Below the pieces are notes generated by a model that worked only from the letters and a program-made list of their open reading frames with translations, searched no databases and was not told where the DNA came from. Source: Sphingomonas sp. (lineage in GTDB: Bacteria > Pseudomonadota > Alphaproteobacteria > Sphingomonadales > Sphingomonadaceae). From it: 64,000 nt of DNA. Below are positions 34,624 to 44,336 of this stretch, one piece after another. The stretch spans positions 1-64,000 of the forward strand of contig NZ_QFOB01000010.1 in the NCBI RefSeq assembly GCF_003248515.1, in the 5' to 3' direction. A program made the position numbers and the translations under genes. The stretch's first letter is position 1, and the number at the start of each line of letters is the position of its first letter.

Positions 34624-35337
34624 ATGCTGCGTGCCCTGCCCCTCGCGCTGGCCGATCTTGCCCAGCCTCCGATCGTCGCGATCCTCATCCGCTCGCTGAT
34701 CGTCACCGTGCTGATCTTCGCCATGCTCGGCATTGCCACCGTCTGGGCGCTGGACGGCAGCGATCCCTGTGGGATGCTCGGCCTGCAAAGTTGCCGCATG
34801 GGCCTGTCGGCAAGCGGCCTCGGCGCCCTGATCCTTACGGCACTGGGCATATGGCTGCTCTTCCCGGCCGTCGCGCTCGGCGTGATCGCGGCCTATTCGG
34901 ATCGCGTGGTCAAAGCGGTCGAAGCGATCCATTATCCGTCCGCGGCGGCGGCCGCGCAGCCGGGCGGAGCGGGCCGCGCAATCATGCTCGGCCTGCGATC
35001 GACGGCGCGGCTGCTGCTGTACAACCTGCTGGCGCTGCCCTTCTATCTGCTGCTGCTCATCACCGGGATCGGCCCGATCATCCTGTTCGTGATCGCGAAC
35101 GGCCTGGCCCTGGGACGTGATTTCGGGGAGATGGTCGCCGCCCGCCATGGTGTGCCGGCGTGGCGCCGCGCGTGGCTGCGCTCCACCCGGATCGAGCGCG
35201 GGGCGATCGGCATCATCATCACCGCCGTATTCCTGCTGCCGATCGTCAATCTCGTCGCGCCGCTCCTCGGCGCGACGATGACGACGCACCTCTTCCATCA
35301 GCGCGACGAGGACGAGCTTACCAAAGCACCCCGTTGA
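34624..35337 (+). CDS. EI24-domain membrane protein (CysZ-like fold)
   Basis: 237 residues with about five membrane segments, e.g. LLLYNLLALPFYLLLLITGI. N-terminal LPLALADLAQPPI and the AARHG-type stretch near the end are typical of the EI24/CysZ group. CysZ carries sulfate, but members of this group elsewhere are unassigned. ATG 34624 is preferred; an in-frame GTG at 34588 is possible. The stop overlaps the end of the opposing bestrophin copy 2. Confidence 0.82.
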   Translation: MLRALPLALADLAQPPIVAILIRSLIVTVLIFAMLGIATVWALDGSDPCGMLGLQSCRMGLSASGLGALILTALGIWLLFPAVALGVIAAYSDRVVKAVEAIHYPSAAAAAQPGGAGRAIMLGLRSTARLLLYNLLALPFYLLLLITGIGPIILFVIANGLALGRDFGEMVAARHGVPAWRRAWLRSTRIERGAIGIIITAVFLLPIVNLVAPLLGATMTTHLFHQRDEDELTKAPR

Positions 35338-36298
35338 CCGGCTGAAGCGGCTCGGGCGCCTTGTCCCCGATCGCCTGCAGCAGATCGATCTCGATCGTAC
35401 GGCAGATCGCGCTCAGCGGCACGTCGTGCACCGTATTGGCGAAGGGATCGACCAGATCGTCGGCAATACGCAAAGCGACCAGAAACATAAGGCCCGCCAC
35501 CGTCGATCCGATCGGCGTCGCGATCCCCAGCGTCTCGACCAGCCCGATCGGGAGCAGCAGGCAGAAGAGACGGGTGAAGAATTCGGGGAAGAAACGGAAG
35601 CCGTTCGGCAGCGGCGTATTCTTGATCCGCTCCATGCCGCCCTGGGCATTGGCGATATCGATCAGCAGGCTTTCGATGCGCGATTGCTGGATCGAATCGA
35701 TATAGCCCTTGCGCTGGGCATCGGCGATCCGCCGGCCCGTGCCATCGAGCAGGCCGTTGGCGACGTTCGTGCGCCCCAGCCCCTCCTGGCCCTCTTCCGG
35801 GTTCAGCAGGCGCAGCACGTCCGGCGCCGGATCCTGCCGGCGCAGCTGGCAGCGCAGCGCGTGGACATAAGCGATCTGCCGCAGCACGATCGTGCGCCGC
35901 AGATCGCGCAATTCGGCCGCATCGCCGGCAAGAAAAGCGGTGGAGGCGCGCGCAAGGCTGCGCGAGGCATTGACCATCGCCCCCCACAGAATGCGCCCTT
36001 CCCACCAGCGGGCATAAGCGGATGTGTCGCGAAAGCCGAGGAACAGCGCCAGCGCGGTTCCAAACAGGGTGAGCGGCAGGGCCGGCGCCTTGAAGGGCAT
36101 CATGAAATAGAAAGCGGTGACCGCCACATCCCAGAAGAACAGGACGCCAAGAACCTTCCAGACATCACCGACGATCTGGCGAATGCGCGGCATGCGGCGG
36201 CGGATCATGGAATTCTGGCCAACGTTGGAAAGGAAGGGGATGGCGACGCGGCCCAGCGGGCGCGCGGTGCTACGCTCGATTGGAAGGTCAACGCTCAT
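35318..36298 (-). CDS. bestrophin family ion channel (copy 2)
   Basis: 326 residues, paralogue of the gene at 33681-34559: DVWKVLGVLFFWDVAVTAFY, KAPALPLTLFGTALALFLGF, YARWWEGRILWG, and DIANAQGGMERIKNTPLPN are shared almost word for word. It has a longer N-terminus; starts at 36298 (overlapping the previous gene) or 36208 are possible. The 3' end overlaps the EI24 gene by 20 bases. Confidence 0.9.
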   Translation of the reverse strand: MSVDLPIERSTARPLGRVAIPFLSNVGQNSMIRRRMPRIRQIVGDVWKVLGVLFFWDVAVTAFYFMMPFKAPALPLTLFGTALALFLGFRDTSAYARWWEGRILWGAMVNASRSLARASTAFLAGDAAELRDLRRTIVLRQIAYVHALRCQLRRQDPAPDVLRLLNPEEGQEGLGRTNVANGLLDGTGRRIADAQRKGYIDSIQQSRIESLLIDIANAQGGMERIKNTPLPNGFRFFPEFFTRLFCLLLPIGLVETLGIATPIGSTVAGLMFLVALRIADDLVDPFANTVHDVPLSAICRTIEIDLLQAIGDKAPEPLQPVNGVLW

Positions 36299-36554
36299 CA
36301 CTAGCCTCGTCCAGGGGAATTTCGGGTGCGGCCGGCTCATCGGCCGGCGCGTCTCCGTCTGCTTCGGCGATCATGCCGTGCGCGACGGAACAGAGGCCCA
36401 GCAGCGCGATCATCATCGCCGCGCGGGCTGCCGCGATCATCGTCTGTGGCGTCTCGCTTGCATGCGCCGCGAACATCAGCGCGATGCCCACGAAGAGCGC
36501 ACTGGCCGCGAGCATGGATCGCCAGTGCAGGCGTCGGGCGGCAGACATAAGCAT
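36288..36554 (-). CDS. small membrane protein, hypothetical
   Basis: 88 residues with two hydrophobic segments (RSMLAASALFVGIALMFAAH and AAMMIALLGLCSVAHGMIAE) and an acidic tail (DGDAPADEPAAPEIP). ATG 36554 after CGGAG is preferred. The stop overlaps the start of bestrophin copy 2 by a few bases, so it may act with it. Function unknown. Confidence 0.65.
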   Translation of the reverse strand: MLMSAARRLHWRSMLAASALFVGIALMFAAHASETPQTMIAAARAAMMIALLGLCSVAHGMIAEADGDAPADEPAAPEIPLDEASDER

Positions 36555-36829
36555 ACGTAACTCCGGCCTGGATCTTGGCCGCAGGGCCATTCCGGGCACC
36601 TGCGGCGGGCAAAGCCGCCCGGAAGGAACGGCAGGCTATCTCTCCCGATGGACCGCTCTTCCGACAGCCTCGCGCCGGAAGATTGTGCATCGCAGCGCGG
36701 GCGCCAAGCCCGACACATGCCGAGGCAATCATTCATGCATCGTCGGAAATCTGCGGAAATATAGAAGAGGCCGGAGCCACGAGGCAGCAACGCAACCGCA
36801 CTGCAACGTGACAAAACATGGCCGAAGCC

Positions 36830-38890
36830 TCAGCCGGAGTGGAGCAATCCCACGGCCGCGTCCCTCTCGAACAGGTAGAGCGCGATCCGCGCCGCCTGTC
36901 CGCGCGGCCCCTCCAGACCCCCGTCCCGGTCGACAAGCAGGCAGGCATCATCCGTCGCCGTTTCGATGAGCGACTGGACATGATCGGGCGAAGCCAACCG
37001 GAACGCCGCCTCGCCCGACTGGCGCGTGCCGAGGATTTCCCCGGCCCCGCGCAGGATCAGGTCCTCCTCCGCGATCCGGAAGCCATCATTGCTCTCGCGC
37101 AGCAGGGCGAGGCGCGCGCGCGCCGTCTCCCCCAGTTGTACGCCCCGCATCAGGATGCAGACCGAGCGCCCCTCGCCCCGGCCCACCCGCCCCCGCAGCT
37201 GGTGAAGCTGGGCGAGGCCAAAGCGATCGGCATGCTCGATAATCATCAAGGTGGAATTGGGCACGTCCACGCCCACCTCGATCACCGTGGTGGCGACGAG
37301 CACGCCGAGGCGGCCGCTCGCGAACGCCTCCATCACCTGATCCTTTTCCGGGCCTTTCATCCGGCCATGGATCAGGCCCACGGCATCGCCGAACCGCGCC
37401 TTCAGCGCGATCGCCCGGCTCTCGGCGGCGGCGAGATCGCCCGCCTCGCTTTCTTCCACCAGCGGGCACACCCAATAGGCCTGCCCCCCGGCGGCGAGAT
37501 GGCGGCCGAGCCCGTCGACCACCTCGCCCAGCCGCTCCTCGGAAATCACCCGCGTTTCGATCGGCTGGCGGCCCGGCGGCCGCTCGTCCAGCCGGCTCAC
37601 GTCCATCTCGCCATATTGGCTCAGCGTCAGGGTGCGCGGGATGGGTGTCGCCGTCATCGCCAGCAGATGCGGCGGCCTCCCCGCCTTCTGCGTCAGCAGC
37701 ATGCGCTGGGCGACGCCGAAGCGATGCTGCTCGTCGATCACGACGAGGCCAAGCTGCCGGTAGGTGACGGCCTCCTGGAAGATGGCATGGGTGCCGACGA
37801 GAATGTCGATCGATCCGTCCGCAAGGCCCATCATCGTCGCCTCGCGCGCCTTGCCCTTGTCGCGCCCGGTGAGCACCGCGACATTCACGGCAAGCCCGCC
37901 CAGCAGCCGCGACAATGTCTCGAAATGCTGGCGGGCGAGGATTTCGGTCGGCGCGAGCATCGCCGCCTGCGCGCCCGCCTCCACCGCGACCAGCATCGCC
38001 ATCAGCGCGACCAGCGTCTTGCCCGCGCCGACATCGCCCTGAAGCAGCCGCAGCATCGGCGCCGCCTGCGCGAGATCGCCCTCTATCTCCGCGATCGAAC
38101 GCGCCTGCGCCCCGGTGGGCGCGTAAGGAAGCTTCAGCGCATCGCGCAGCCGCCCGTCACCCGCCAACGGCACGCCCCTCCGCCGTCGCGAACTGGCGCG
38201 GACGAGCATCAGGGCCAGCTGATTGGCGAACAGTTCGTCATAGGCCAGCCGATCCCGCGCCTTGCGATCGGAAGGATCGGCATGGATGCGGAGCACCGCC
38301 TCGCGCCAGCTCGGCCATGCCTGCCGCGCGAGCAGGCTGGGCTCGATCCATTCCGGCAGATCGGGCGCGCGCTCGATCGCGGCCTGGATCAGCCCGGCGA
38401 GCTTGCGCGCCGTCAGCCCCTCCGACAGGGGATAGACGGCCTCGCGCGCCGGCAGCGCCTTGGCTTCCTCCGGCGCCATCACGTCCGGATGGACGATCTG
38501 GAGCCACTGATCGTAGCGATCCAGCTTTCCGCTGATCGCGCGCGGCTCGCCCAGCGGCAGCAGCTTCCTCGCATAGCCCGAGCCGCCGCCGAAGAAGACG
38601 AGCGCCACCATGTTGCCACCCGCATCCGCCGCGATCACGCGCGCCGGCGCGCGCGCCGATCCCCCGAGGCGATAGTCGGTCGGCGTCACCACGGTGGTCA
38701 CGATCTGGCCCACATCGCCCTCGTCCAGCTTGGTGACCGTCTTCCGGTCGATCCAGCCGGTGGGCATATGGAACAGCAGATCGCGCACCCGCGTAAGCCC
38801 GAGCCGCGACAGCGGCCTGGCGAGCGCCGGTCCGACGCCTTTCACGGCCTCGATTTCGGTGAAGAGCGGGTGAAGTATGTCCGGCCGCAA
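36830..38890 (-). CDS. recG: ATP-dependent DNA helicase RecG
   Basis: 686 residues. N-terminal wedge domain (GVGPALARPLSRLGLTRVRD), OB-type region, then helicase motifs: Walker A LLQGDVGAGKTLVALMAM, DEQHRFG (DExH), and RGRVGRGEGRSVCIL near the C-terminus. It regresses stalled forks and branched DNA. ATG 38890. Its neighbour mfd shares the same helicase module. Confidence 0.97.
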   Translation of the reverse strand: MRPDILHPLFTEIEAVKGVGPALARPLSRLGLTRVRDLLFHMPTGWIDRKTVTKLDEGDVGQIVTTVVTPTDYRLGGSARAPARVIAADAGGNMVALVFFGGGSGYARKLLPLGEPRAISGKLDRYDQWLQIVHPDVMAPEEAKALPAREAVYPLSEGLTARKLAGLIQAAIERAPDLPEWIEPSLLARQAWPSWREAVLRIHADPSDRKARDRLAYDELFANQLALMLVRASSRRRRGVPLAGDGRLRDALKLPYAPTGAQARSIAEIEGDLAQAAPMLRLLQGDVGAGKTLVALMAMLVAVEAGAQAAMLAPTEILARQHFETLSRLLGGLAVNVAVLTGRDKGKAREATMMGLADGSIDILVGTHAIFQEAVTYRQLGLVVIDEQHRFGVAQRMLLTQKAGRPPHLLAMTATPIPRTLTLSQYGEMDVSRLDERPPGRQPIETRVISEERLGEVVDGLGRHLAAGGQAYWVCPLVEESEAGDLAAAESRAIALKARFGDAVGLIHGRMKGPEKDQVMEAFASGRLGVLVATTVIEVGVDVPNSTLMIIEHADRFGLAQLHQLRGRVGRGEGRSVCILMRGVQLGETARARLALLRESNDGFRIAEEDLILRGAGEILGTRQSGEAAFRLASPDHVQSLIETATDDACLLVDRDGGLEGPRGQAARIALYLFERDAAVGLLHSG

Positions 38891-38910
38891 GCGAGCCCGC
38901 GCCTATCCGG

Positions 38911-39300
38911 TCAGTCCGTCAGCCAGACGAGATCGAAGCGATTGCCCTTCCAGATCGCGACCCCGTCCGATGCCTCGCGAAAGCCGAAGGCCAGTTCATT
39001 GCCCTTCAGCGAGACGCGCGGCCGATCGCATCGCGTGCCGTTCGCGCCATAGCCCTTGCCGCATGCCGTGGCGAAATCGCCGCCCTGCGCAGTGCCGAGA
39101 TAGAAATTGGCGGGATCGGTGAGCGACATCAGCACCAGCGGCTTGCCCAGTGCGGCGCCGCGCCGGATCATGAGCCGATAGCCTTCCGTCGCCTTCACCA
39201 CCTGGGCGGTGTCACGCTTGCCGTCATGATCGAAATCGCCCGTCACCGACGGGAGCGAAGCGAGCGACAGGGACAAGGCGAGAAACGGTATCATGGGCAT
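38911..39300 (-). CDS. secreted protein with an EF/FG-GAP-like motif, hypothetical
   Basis: 129 residues. Signal peptide MPMIPFLALSLSLASLPSV, directly followed by GDFDHDGKRDTAQVV, an Asp-rich calcium-binding loop as in FG-GAP/dockerin-like repeats. The remainder is beta-rich with a Cys pair (FATACGKGYGANGTRC). Between recG and sdhE on opposite strands. Start 39300 or 39294. Confidence 0.8.
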   Translation of the reverse strand: MPMIPFLALSLSLASLPSVTGDFDHDGKRDTAQVVKATEGYRLMIRRGAALGKPLVLMSLTDPANFYLGTAQGGDFATACGKGYGANGTRCDRPRVSLKGNELAFGFREASDGVAIWKGNRFDLVWLTD

Positions 39301-39451
39301 GCCCGGACGATATGTGGCCGGCGGGATTTCTACGCCGCCCCCTCTTCGAGCGCAACCGCCAGAGAGGCGCGGCGCCATTGTTTCCGGCCGACGATCCTCC
39401 TAGATGCCGCTCCCTCCCCTTTCGACCGGCGCCTCCGCGAGGCTGCCGGCC

Positions 39452-39736
39452 ATGCCGCATTGGATGAAGATGGATCGCGACACCCGCCTCAAGCGCCTTC
39501 GTTTCCGCGCCTGGCATCGCGGCACCAAGGAAGCCGATCTGATGATCGGCGGCTTCTACGATCATTGCGCGCACGCATGGAGCGACGCCGAGATCGAATG
39601 GTTCGAGGCGTTCCTCGAGGAGCAGGACGTGGACATCATGGCCTGGGCGATGAAGGTGCAGGAGATTCCCGCGCGCTGGCAGGGGCCGATGATGGAGCGT
39701 CTCTGCCGGCTCGATTTCGTGAAGATCGAGGAATGA
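39452..39736 (+). CDS. sdhE: succinate dehydrogenase assembly factor SdhE
   Basis: 94 residues, helical. Core motif HRGTKEADLMIGGFYDH corresponds to the RGxxExD region that binds the flavoprotein, then YDHCAHAWSDAEIEWFEAFL. SdhE/SDHAF2 promotes covalent FAD attachment to SdhA. Starts at 39404, 39452 and 39464 are all in frame; 39452 gives the usual length after GAGG. Confidence 0.92.
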   Translation: MPHWMKMDRDTRLKRLRFRAWHRGTKEADLMIGGFYDHCAHAWSDAEIEWFEAFLEEQDVDIMAWAMKVQEIPARWQGPMMERLCRLDFVKIEE

Positions 39737-39863
39737 TGCGCGCATTCCCGGCGCCCATCCGCCCGAGCCTGTCGAAGAACGGGCCTGTTGCGGCTCGTTT
39801 GCGGTACGCCCTTCCAGTTCGACCGGGACAGGCCGGGCCGCGCACGGCGGGCATCTTCCTTCG

Positions 39864-42800
39864 ATGACCGATCTCGCCCGCATCCTGAAGGCCGGCGAGG
39901 TGCTGACGCTGGCCGGCGTCCCCACAGGTTTCCTGCCCTGGCTGATGGCCGATATCGCGCGCGCCACGGCGAAGAACGGCAAGGGCGGCCGTGCCATCTT
40001 CGTCGCGGCCGACGAAACCGGCATGCGCGCCGTGGCGGATGCCGCGCGCTTCTTCGCGCCTGAAGTGGAGACGATCAGCTTCCCGGCCTGGGATTGCCTT
40101 CCCTATGATCGCGCCTCGCCGTCGCTCCGGGCCACATCGGAGCGGCTGGCAGCGCTGCACGCGCTCCAGCGCAAGGCCACAGGCCCCCAGCTCCTCGTCA
40201 CCACCGCCAATGCCATCACCCAGCGCACGCTGACGCCGTTTCGTATCCGCCAGTTCGCCGCCACGCTCGCCCCCGGAGAGCGGATCGATCGTGATGCGCT
40301 GGCCGAGCTGCTCCAGGCCAACGGCTATGTCCGCACCGATACCGTCCACGAAGCGGGCGAATATGCGGTGCGCGGCGGGTTGGTCGATCTCTTTCCTTCA
40401 GGCGAAAGCCTCGCGTTGCGCCTCGATTTCTTCGGAGACGAGATCGAAAGCCTGCGCCAGTTCTCGCCGGACGATCAGCGCACCACCGCGAAGATCGAGG
40501 GCTTCACCCTGCTGCCCGCCTCCGAGGCGCTGCTGGATGCGGAGAGCATCAAGCGCTTCCGCACCCGCTATCGCGAGAAGTTCGGCGCGAACGCCACCGG
40601 CGATCCGCTCTATCAGGCCGTATCGGAAGGGCGACGCCTCGCCGGCATGGAGCATTGGCTGCCCCTGTTCGAGGAGCGGCTCGTTCCGCTGTTCGATCAT
40701 CTCTCGCCCGATGATCTGATCGTACGGGATCATGGCGCGGACGGCGCGGCCGAGGCTCGCTTCGACGCGATCACCGACTATCACGAAAATCGCGTCCGGG
40801 CGCTGAAGGCCGATCCAGGCAGCTATCGCCCGCTGGCGCCGTCCGATCTCTATCTGATGCAGCGCGAATGGGGCGATATCGTCGCGGATCGCCCGATCCA
40901 CCTCGTCACGCCCTTCCATGAGCCGGACAGCGATCGGGTGATCGATTTCGGCGTCGATCCCGCGCGCGATTTCGCGCCGGAGCGCGCGCAGAACGCGAAC
41001 GTCTATGAGGCGGTGGTCGAGCATCTCGGCAAGCTCGCCATGACGAAGCGCAAGGTCGTGCTGGCGAGCTATTCCGTGGGCGCGCGCGAGCGGCTCAAGG
41101 GCCTGCTCGAGGATCATGGTCTGGAAGCGGCGATGTTCGCGGAGGATTGGCAGGATGCGCTGGGCCGCGCCTTCCGGCCCGGCACCACCGCGCTTGCCGT
41201 GCTGCCGCTGGATCACGGCTTCACCACGCCCGATGTCGCCCTGCTGACCGAGCAGGACATGCTGGGCGACCGGCTGGTCCGTCGCCAGAAGCGCCGCAAG
41301 TCCGCCGATGCCTTCCTGGCCGAACTGGCGACGCTCTCGCCCGGCGATCTCGTCGTCCATGCCGATCACGGCATCGGCCGATATGAGGGGCTGACGCAGA
41401 TCCCCGTTTCGAAGGTGCCGCATGATTGCGTGGCGCTTTCCTATGCGGGCGGCGACAAGCTCTACGTTCCCGTCGAAAATCTCGAAGTCCTCTCGCGTTA
41501 TGGCGCGGAGGACGGCGCCGCGCTCGACAAGCTGGGCGGCGAGGCCTGGCAGCGCCGCAAGGCGAAGATGAAGGAACGCATCCGCGAGATTGCGGGTGAA
41601 CTCATCGCCACCGCCGCAATGCGCGCGCTGCGCGCGGCCGACGTCGCGGTGGCGGATGCCTCCTACAATGCCTTCGTCGATCGTTTCCCCTATCAGGAGA
41701 CGGACGATCAGGATCGCGCCATCGGCGATGCGCTCGACGATCTTGGCGCCGGCAAGCCGATGGACCGGCTCGTCTGCGGTGACGTTGGCTTCGGCAAGAC
41801 AGAGGTGGCTTTGCGCGCGGCCTTCGTGGCGGCGATGGCGGGCATGCAGGTCGCGGTCGTCTGCCCGACCACATTGCTCGCGCGCCAGCATTTCACCAAT
41901 TTCGAGGAGCGCTTCCGCGGCTTCCCGATCCAGATCGGCCGCCTCTCCCGCCTCGTCGGCGCGCCCGAGGCGAAGCGGACGAAGGACGGCCTTGCGGACG
42001 GCACGGTCGATATCGTCATCGGCACGCACGCCATCCTCGCCAAGGGGATCGAATTCAAGCGGCTCGGCCTCGTCATCGTGGACGAGGAGCAGCGCTTCGG
42101 CGTCACGCACAAGGAACGACTGAAGGCGCTCAAGACGGACGTGCATCAGCTTACGCTCACCGCCACCCCCATCCCGCGCACCTTGCAGATGGCGATGTCC
42201 GGCCTGCGCGAGCTTTCCGTGATCCAGACGCCGCCGGTCGATCGCCTCGCCGTTCGCACCTATGTGGCGCCATGGGATCCGGTCGTCATCCGGGAGGCTC
42301 TGCTGCGTGAACATTATCGCGGCGGCCAGAGCTTCTTCATCGCCCCGCGCGTGGCGGACCTGCCCGATATCGAGGAATTCCTGCGCAAGGAGGTGCCCGA
42401 GGTCCGCTATGTCGTCGCCCACGGCCAGATGGCGGCCGGGGAAGTGGAAGAGCGGATGTCCGCCTTCTACGACAAGAAATTCGAGGTGCTCGTCTCCACC
42501 ACGATCATCGAGAGCGGACTGGATATTCCCTCCGCGAACACGATGATCGTGCATCGCGCGGATCGCTTCGGCCTCGCCCAGCTCTATCAGATCCGGGGCC
42601 GCGTCGGCCGGTCCAAGACGCGCGCCTACGCCTATCTCACGACACCGCCCAACCGGCAGATCACGGAGACGGCGGAGAAGCGCCTCCACATCCTCTCGAA
42701 CCTCGATACGCTGGGCGCCGGCTTCCAGCTCGCCAGCCACGATCTCGACATTCGCGGCGCCGGCAATCTGCTGGGCGACGAGCAATCGGGCCACATCAAG

Positions 42801-43340
42801 GAAGTGGGCTTCGAACTTTACCAGTCGATGCTGGAGGAGGCCATCGTCGAGGCCAAGGCCGGCGGCCTTGCAGAAGCCGCGCGCAACCGCGAATTCTCGC
42901 CGCAGATCAGCGTCGATGCGCCGATCATGATCCCGGACGAATATGTGCCCGATCTCGATCTGCGCATGGGCCTCTATCGCCGCCTCAACGAACTGGATGA
43001 CAAGGCCGGGATCGAAGCGTTCGCGGCGGAGATGATCGATCGCTTCGGCCCCCTGCCCGATGCGACCAGGAATCTGCTGATCGTGATCGAAACCAAGCTG
43101 AACTGCCGGAAGGCCTGCATCGCCAAGCTGGATGTCGGCCCCCGCGGCGCGCTCGTCACCTTCTTCGAGGATCATTTCCCCGATCTCGAAGGGCTGATCG
43201 CTTATGTGCAGCGGCTCAAGGGCACGGCGAAGCTTCGGCCGGACAGCAAGCTGGTGATCCAGCGCGAATGGCCGAACGCGGAAGGGCGCCTCAACGGCGC
43301 GTTGCAGCTTTCGCGGGGCCTCGCCAAGATACTCGCCTGA
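39864..43340 (+). CDS. mfd: transcription-repair coupling factor Mfd
   Basis: 1158 residues. UvrB-homology N-terminal region (SFPAWDCLPYDRASPS), RNA-polymerase-interaction domain after LSPGDLVVHADHGIGRYEGL, then the RecG-like translocase: Walker A CGDVGFGKTEVALRA, DEEQRFGVTHKERLK, RGRVGRSKTRAYAYL, and the C-terminal TRCF domain. Removes stalled RNA polymerase at lesions and recruits UvrA. ATG 39864. Confidence 0.98.
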   Translation: MTDLARILKAGEVLTLAGVPTGFLPWLMADIARATAKNGKGGRAIFVAADETGMRAVADAARFFAPEVETISFPAWDCLPYDRASPSLRATSERLAALHALQRKATGPQLLVTTANAITQRTLTPFRIRQFAATLAPGERIDRDALAELLQANGYVRTDTVHEAGEYAVRGGLVDLFPSGESLALRLDFFGDEIESLRQFSPDDQRTTAKIEGFTLLPASEALLDAESIKRFRTRYREKFGANATGDPLYQAVSEGRRLAGMEHWLPLFEERLVPLFDHLSPDDLIVRDHGADGAAEARFDAITDYHENRVRALKADPGSYRPLAPSDLYLMQREWGDIVADRPIHLVTPFHEPDSDRVIDFGVDPARDFAPERAQNANVYEAVVEHLGKLAMTKRKVVLASYSVGARERLKGLLEDHGLEAAMFAEDWQDALGRAFRPGTTALAVLPLDHGFTTPDVALLTEQDMLGDRLVRRQKRRKSADAFLAELATLSPGDLVVHADHGIGRYEGLTQIPVSKVPHDCVALSYAGGDKLYVPVENLEVLSRYGAEDGAALDKLGGEAWQRRKAKMKERIREIAGELIATAAMRALRAADVAVADASYNAFVDRFPYQETDDQDRAIGDALDDLGAGKPMDRLVCGDVGFGKTEVALRAAFVAAMAGMQVAVVCPTTLLARQHFTNFEERFRGFPIQIGRLSRLVGAPEAKRTKDGLADGTVDIVIGTHAILAKGIEFKRLGLVIVDEEQRFGVTHKERLKALKTDVHQLTLTATPIPRTLQMAMSGLRELSVIQTPPVDRLAVRTYVAPWDPVVIREALLREHYRGGQSFFIAPRVADLPDIEEFLRKEVPEVRYVVAHGQMAAGEVEERMSAFYDKKFEVLVSTTIIESGLDIPSANTMIVHRADRFGLAQLYQIRGRVGRSKTRAYAYLTTPPNRQITETAEKRLHILSNLDTLGAGFQLASHDLDIRGAGNLLGDEQSGHIKEVGFELYQSMLEEAIVEAKAGGLAEAARNREFSPQISVDAPIMIPDEYVPDLDLRMGLYRRLNELDDKAGIEAFAAEMIDRFGPLPDATRNLLIVIETKLNCRKACIAKLDVGPRGALVTFFEDHFPDLEGLIAYVQRLKGTAKLRPDSKLVIQREWPNAEGRLNGALQLSRGLAKILA

Positions 43341-43364
43341 CGAACATCCGGCGGGAGACGGAAG

Positions 43365-43604
43365 ATGGTGCTGCGGGCGACGAAGCGGTGGGCATTTCGC
43401 CAGCGGCTGGCCGAAGCCCCAGCACCGCCCCTCCCGGGCGTCGAGCAAGCGCCTGCCAGGTCACGGGAAAATCCGCTGCGCCTGCACCATTTCGGCACCG
43501 GGCAGATGCTGACGGCGGAGGATCTGAACCGCTTCGTCGATGCCCTTCTCGCCATCGAGGACCGTCTCGCCGCCATCGAGACTCGGCTGGACGGCCTTTC
43601 CTGA
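43365..43604 (+). CDS. small hypothetical protein
   Basis: 79 residues; a basic N-terminal part and a C-terminal amphipathic helix (LTAEDLNRFVDALLAIEDRL, then AAIETRLDGL) likely to form a coiled coil. ATG 43365 lies 24 bases after mfd in the same direction after CGGGAGACGG. The C-terminal helix is the main reason to accept it over the antisense frame. Confidence 0.6.
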   Translation: MVLRATKRWAFRQRLAEAPAPPLPGVEQAPARSRENPLRLHHFGTGQMLTAEDLNRFVDALLAIEDRLAAIETRLDGLS

Positions 43605-44336
43605 CGAAGTCACACCCGTTTCTCTGGCGCAGGCGGCGCAATTGGGTTAGCCTTCCCCGGCGCGCGAATGCCGCCCGCCAGGGCCATTCCGGCCTTTTTT
43701 CCGCCCGCCGCGCCGTTATGCTTCGCCAAACGGCCGCAACGATTCACCTTACGAAACGATCCTAGTCGTTTGTAACGGAAATCGATGGATCGGCACGAAA
43801 AATGTTGGAAAGCCCGCTCCACCGCTCGCTTCATCGGGAAAATTAGCCGGGAACCGCAAGCTGATTCCCGTTACCATCAGGTTACGGAAGGGGGCCGCGT
43901 CAGCGACGGTTTCCGCCGTGGGACTGCCCTTCGGGGCGGAGGGGATATCGAAAAGGCACGGACTGTCCTGACGGAGGATATGATGTCGCGCGCATTGCAG
44001 AAACCATGCAGCCACGCCGCGCCTCCCGTCCGGCGCGGGCCTGCCCATGGCATGTCGCGATCGACGCTGGCCTGATTGCGATGAGCCGCCCCGCTTTTTC
44101 GATCCTCTCGCATCGTCTGGCGGCGGCCGATCCCTTTTCCCGTAATTTCGAAATTCCCTGTCGCGTGGCTGTCGGAAGCGGCCGTGCGAATGGATGTGGG
44201 TCCGGCCTTTTGCGGCGGCCGGCCAGGAAGGACGTGTCGCCGGTCTTTTGATGATTTCGTCTGCCGGATCGGCCGGAAGCGCCTGCGAAGGCGCGGAAAT
44301 GCCGGTTCTTGATCAACAACCTTGTGGGGGGTTCGC
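43605..44336. other. long intergenic leader before the M20/ABC operon
   Basis: 732 bases with no confident gene. Features seen: a weak hairpin plus six T near 43681-43700 (GGCC-ATTCC-GGCC), an inverted repeat AAACGA-TCCTAG-TCGTTT (43754-43771), and a small frame with a strong ribosome-binding site at 43980-44075. The operon promoter should lie here; no clear -35/-10 pair could be fixed by eye. Confidence 0.5.
43980..44075 (+). CDS. possible small protein or leader peptide
   Basis: 31-residue frame with ATG ATG preceded by GGAGG (43973-43977). The product is basic and contains one Cys and a few Pro/Arg, with no hydrophobic segment. It is the only well-initiated short frame in the leader. It may be a regulatory leader peptide, a small protein, or chance. 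Confidence 0.25.
   Translation: MMSRALQKPCSHAAPPVRRGPAHGMSRSTLA

Noticed and set aside
36818..39052. Plus-strand frame of 744 codons opposite recG
   Set aside because: The recG reading carries Walker A, DExH and C-terminal motifs; the antisense product is low-complexity Arg/His-rich.
40398..43448. Minus-strand frame of 1016 codons opposite mfd
   Set aside because: Antisense to a complete Mfd; no domain, signal or start context supports it.
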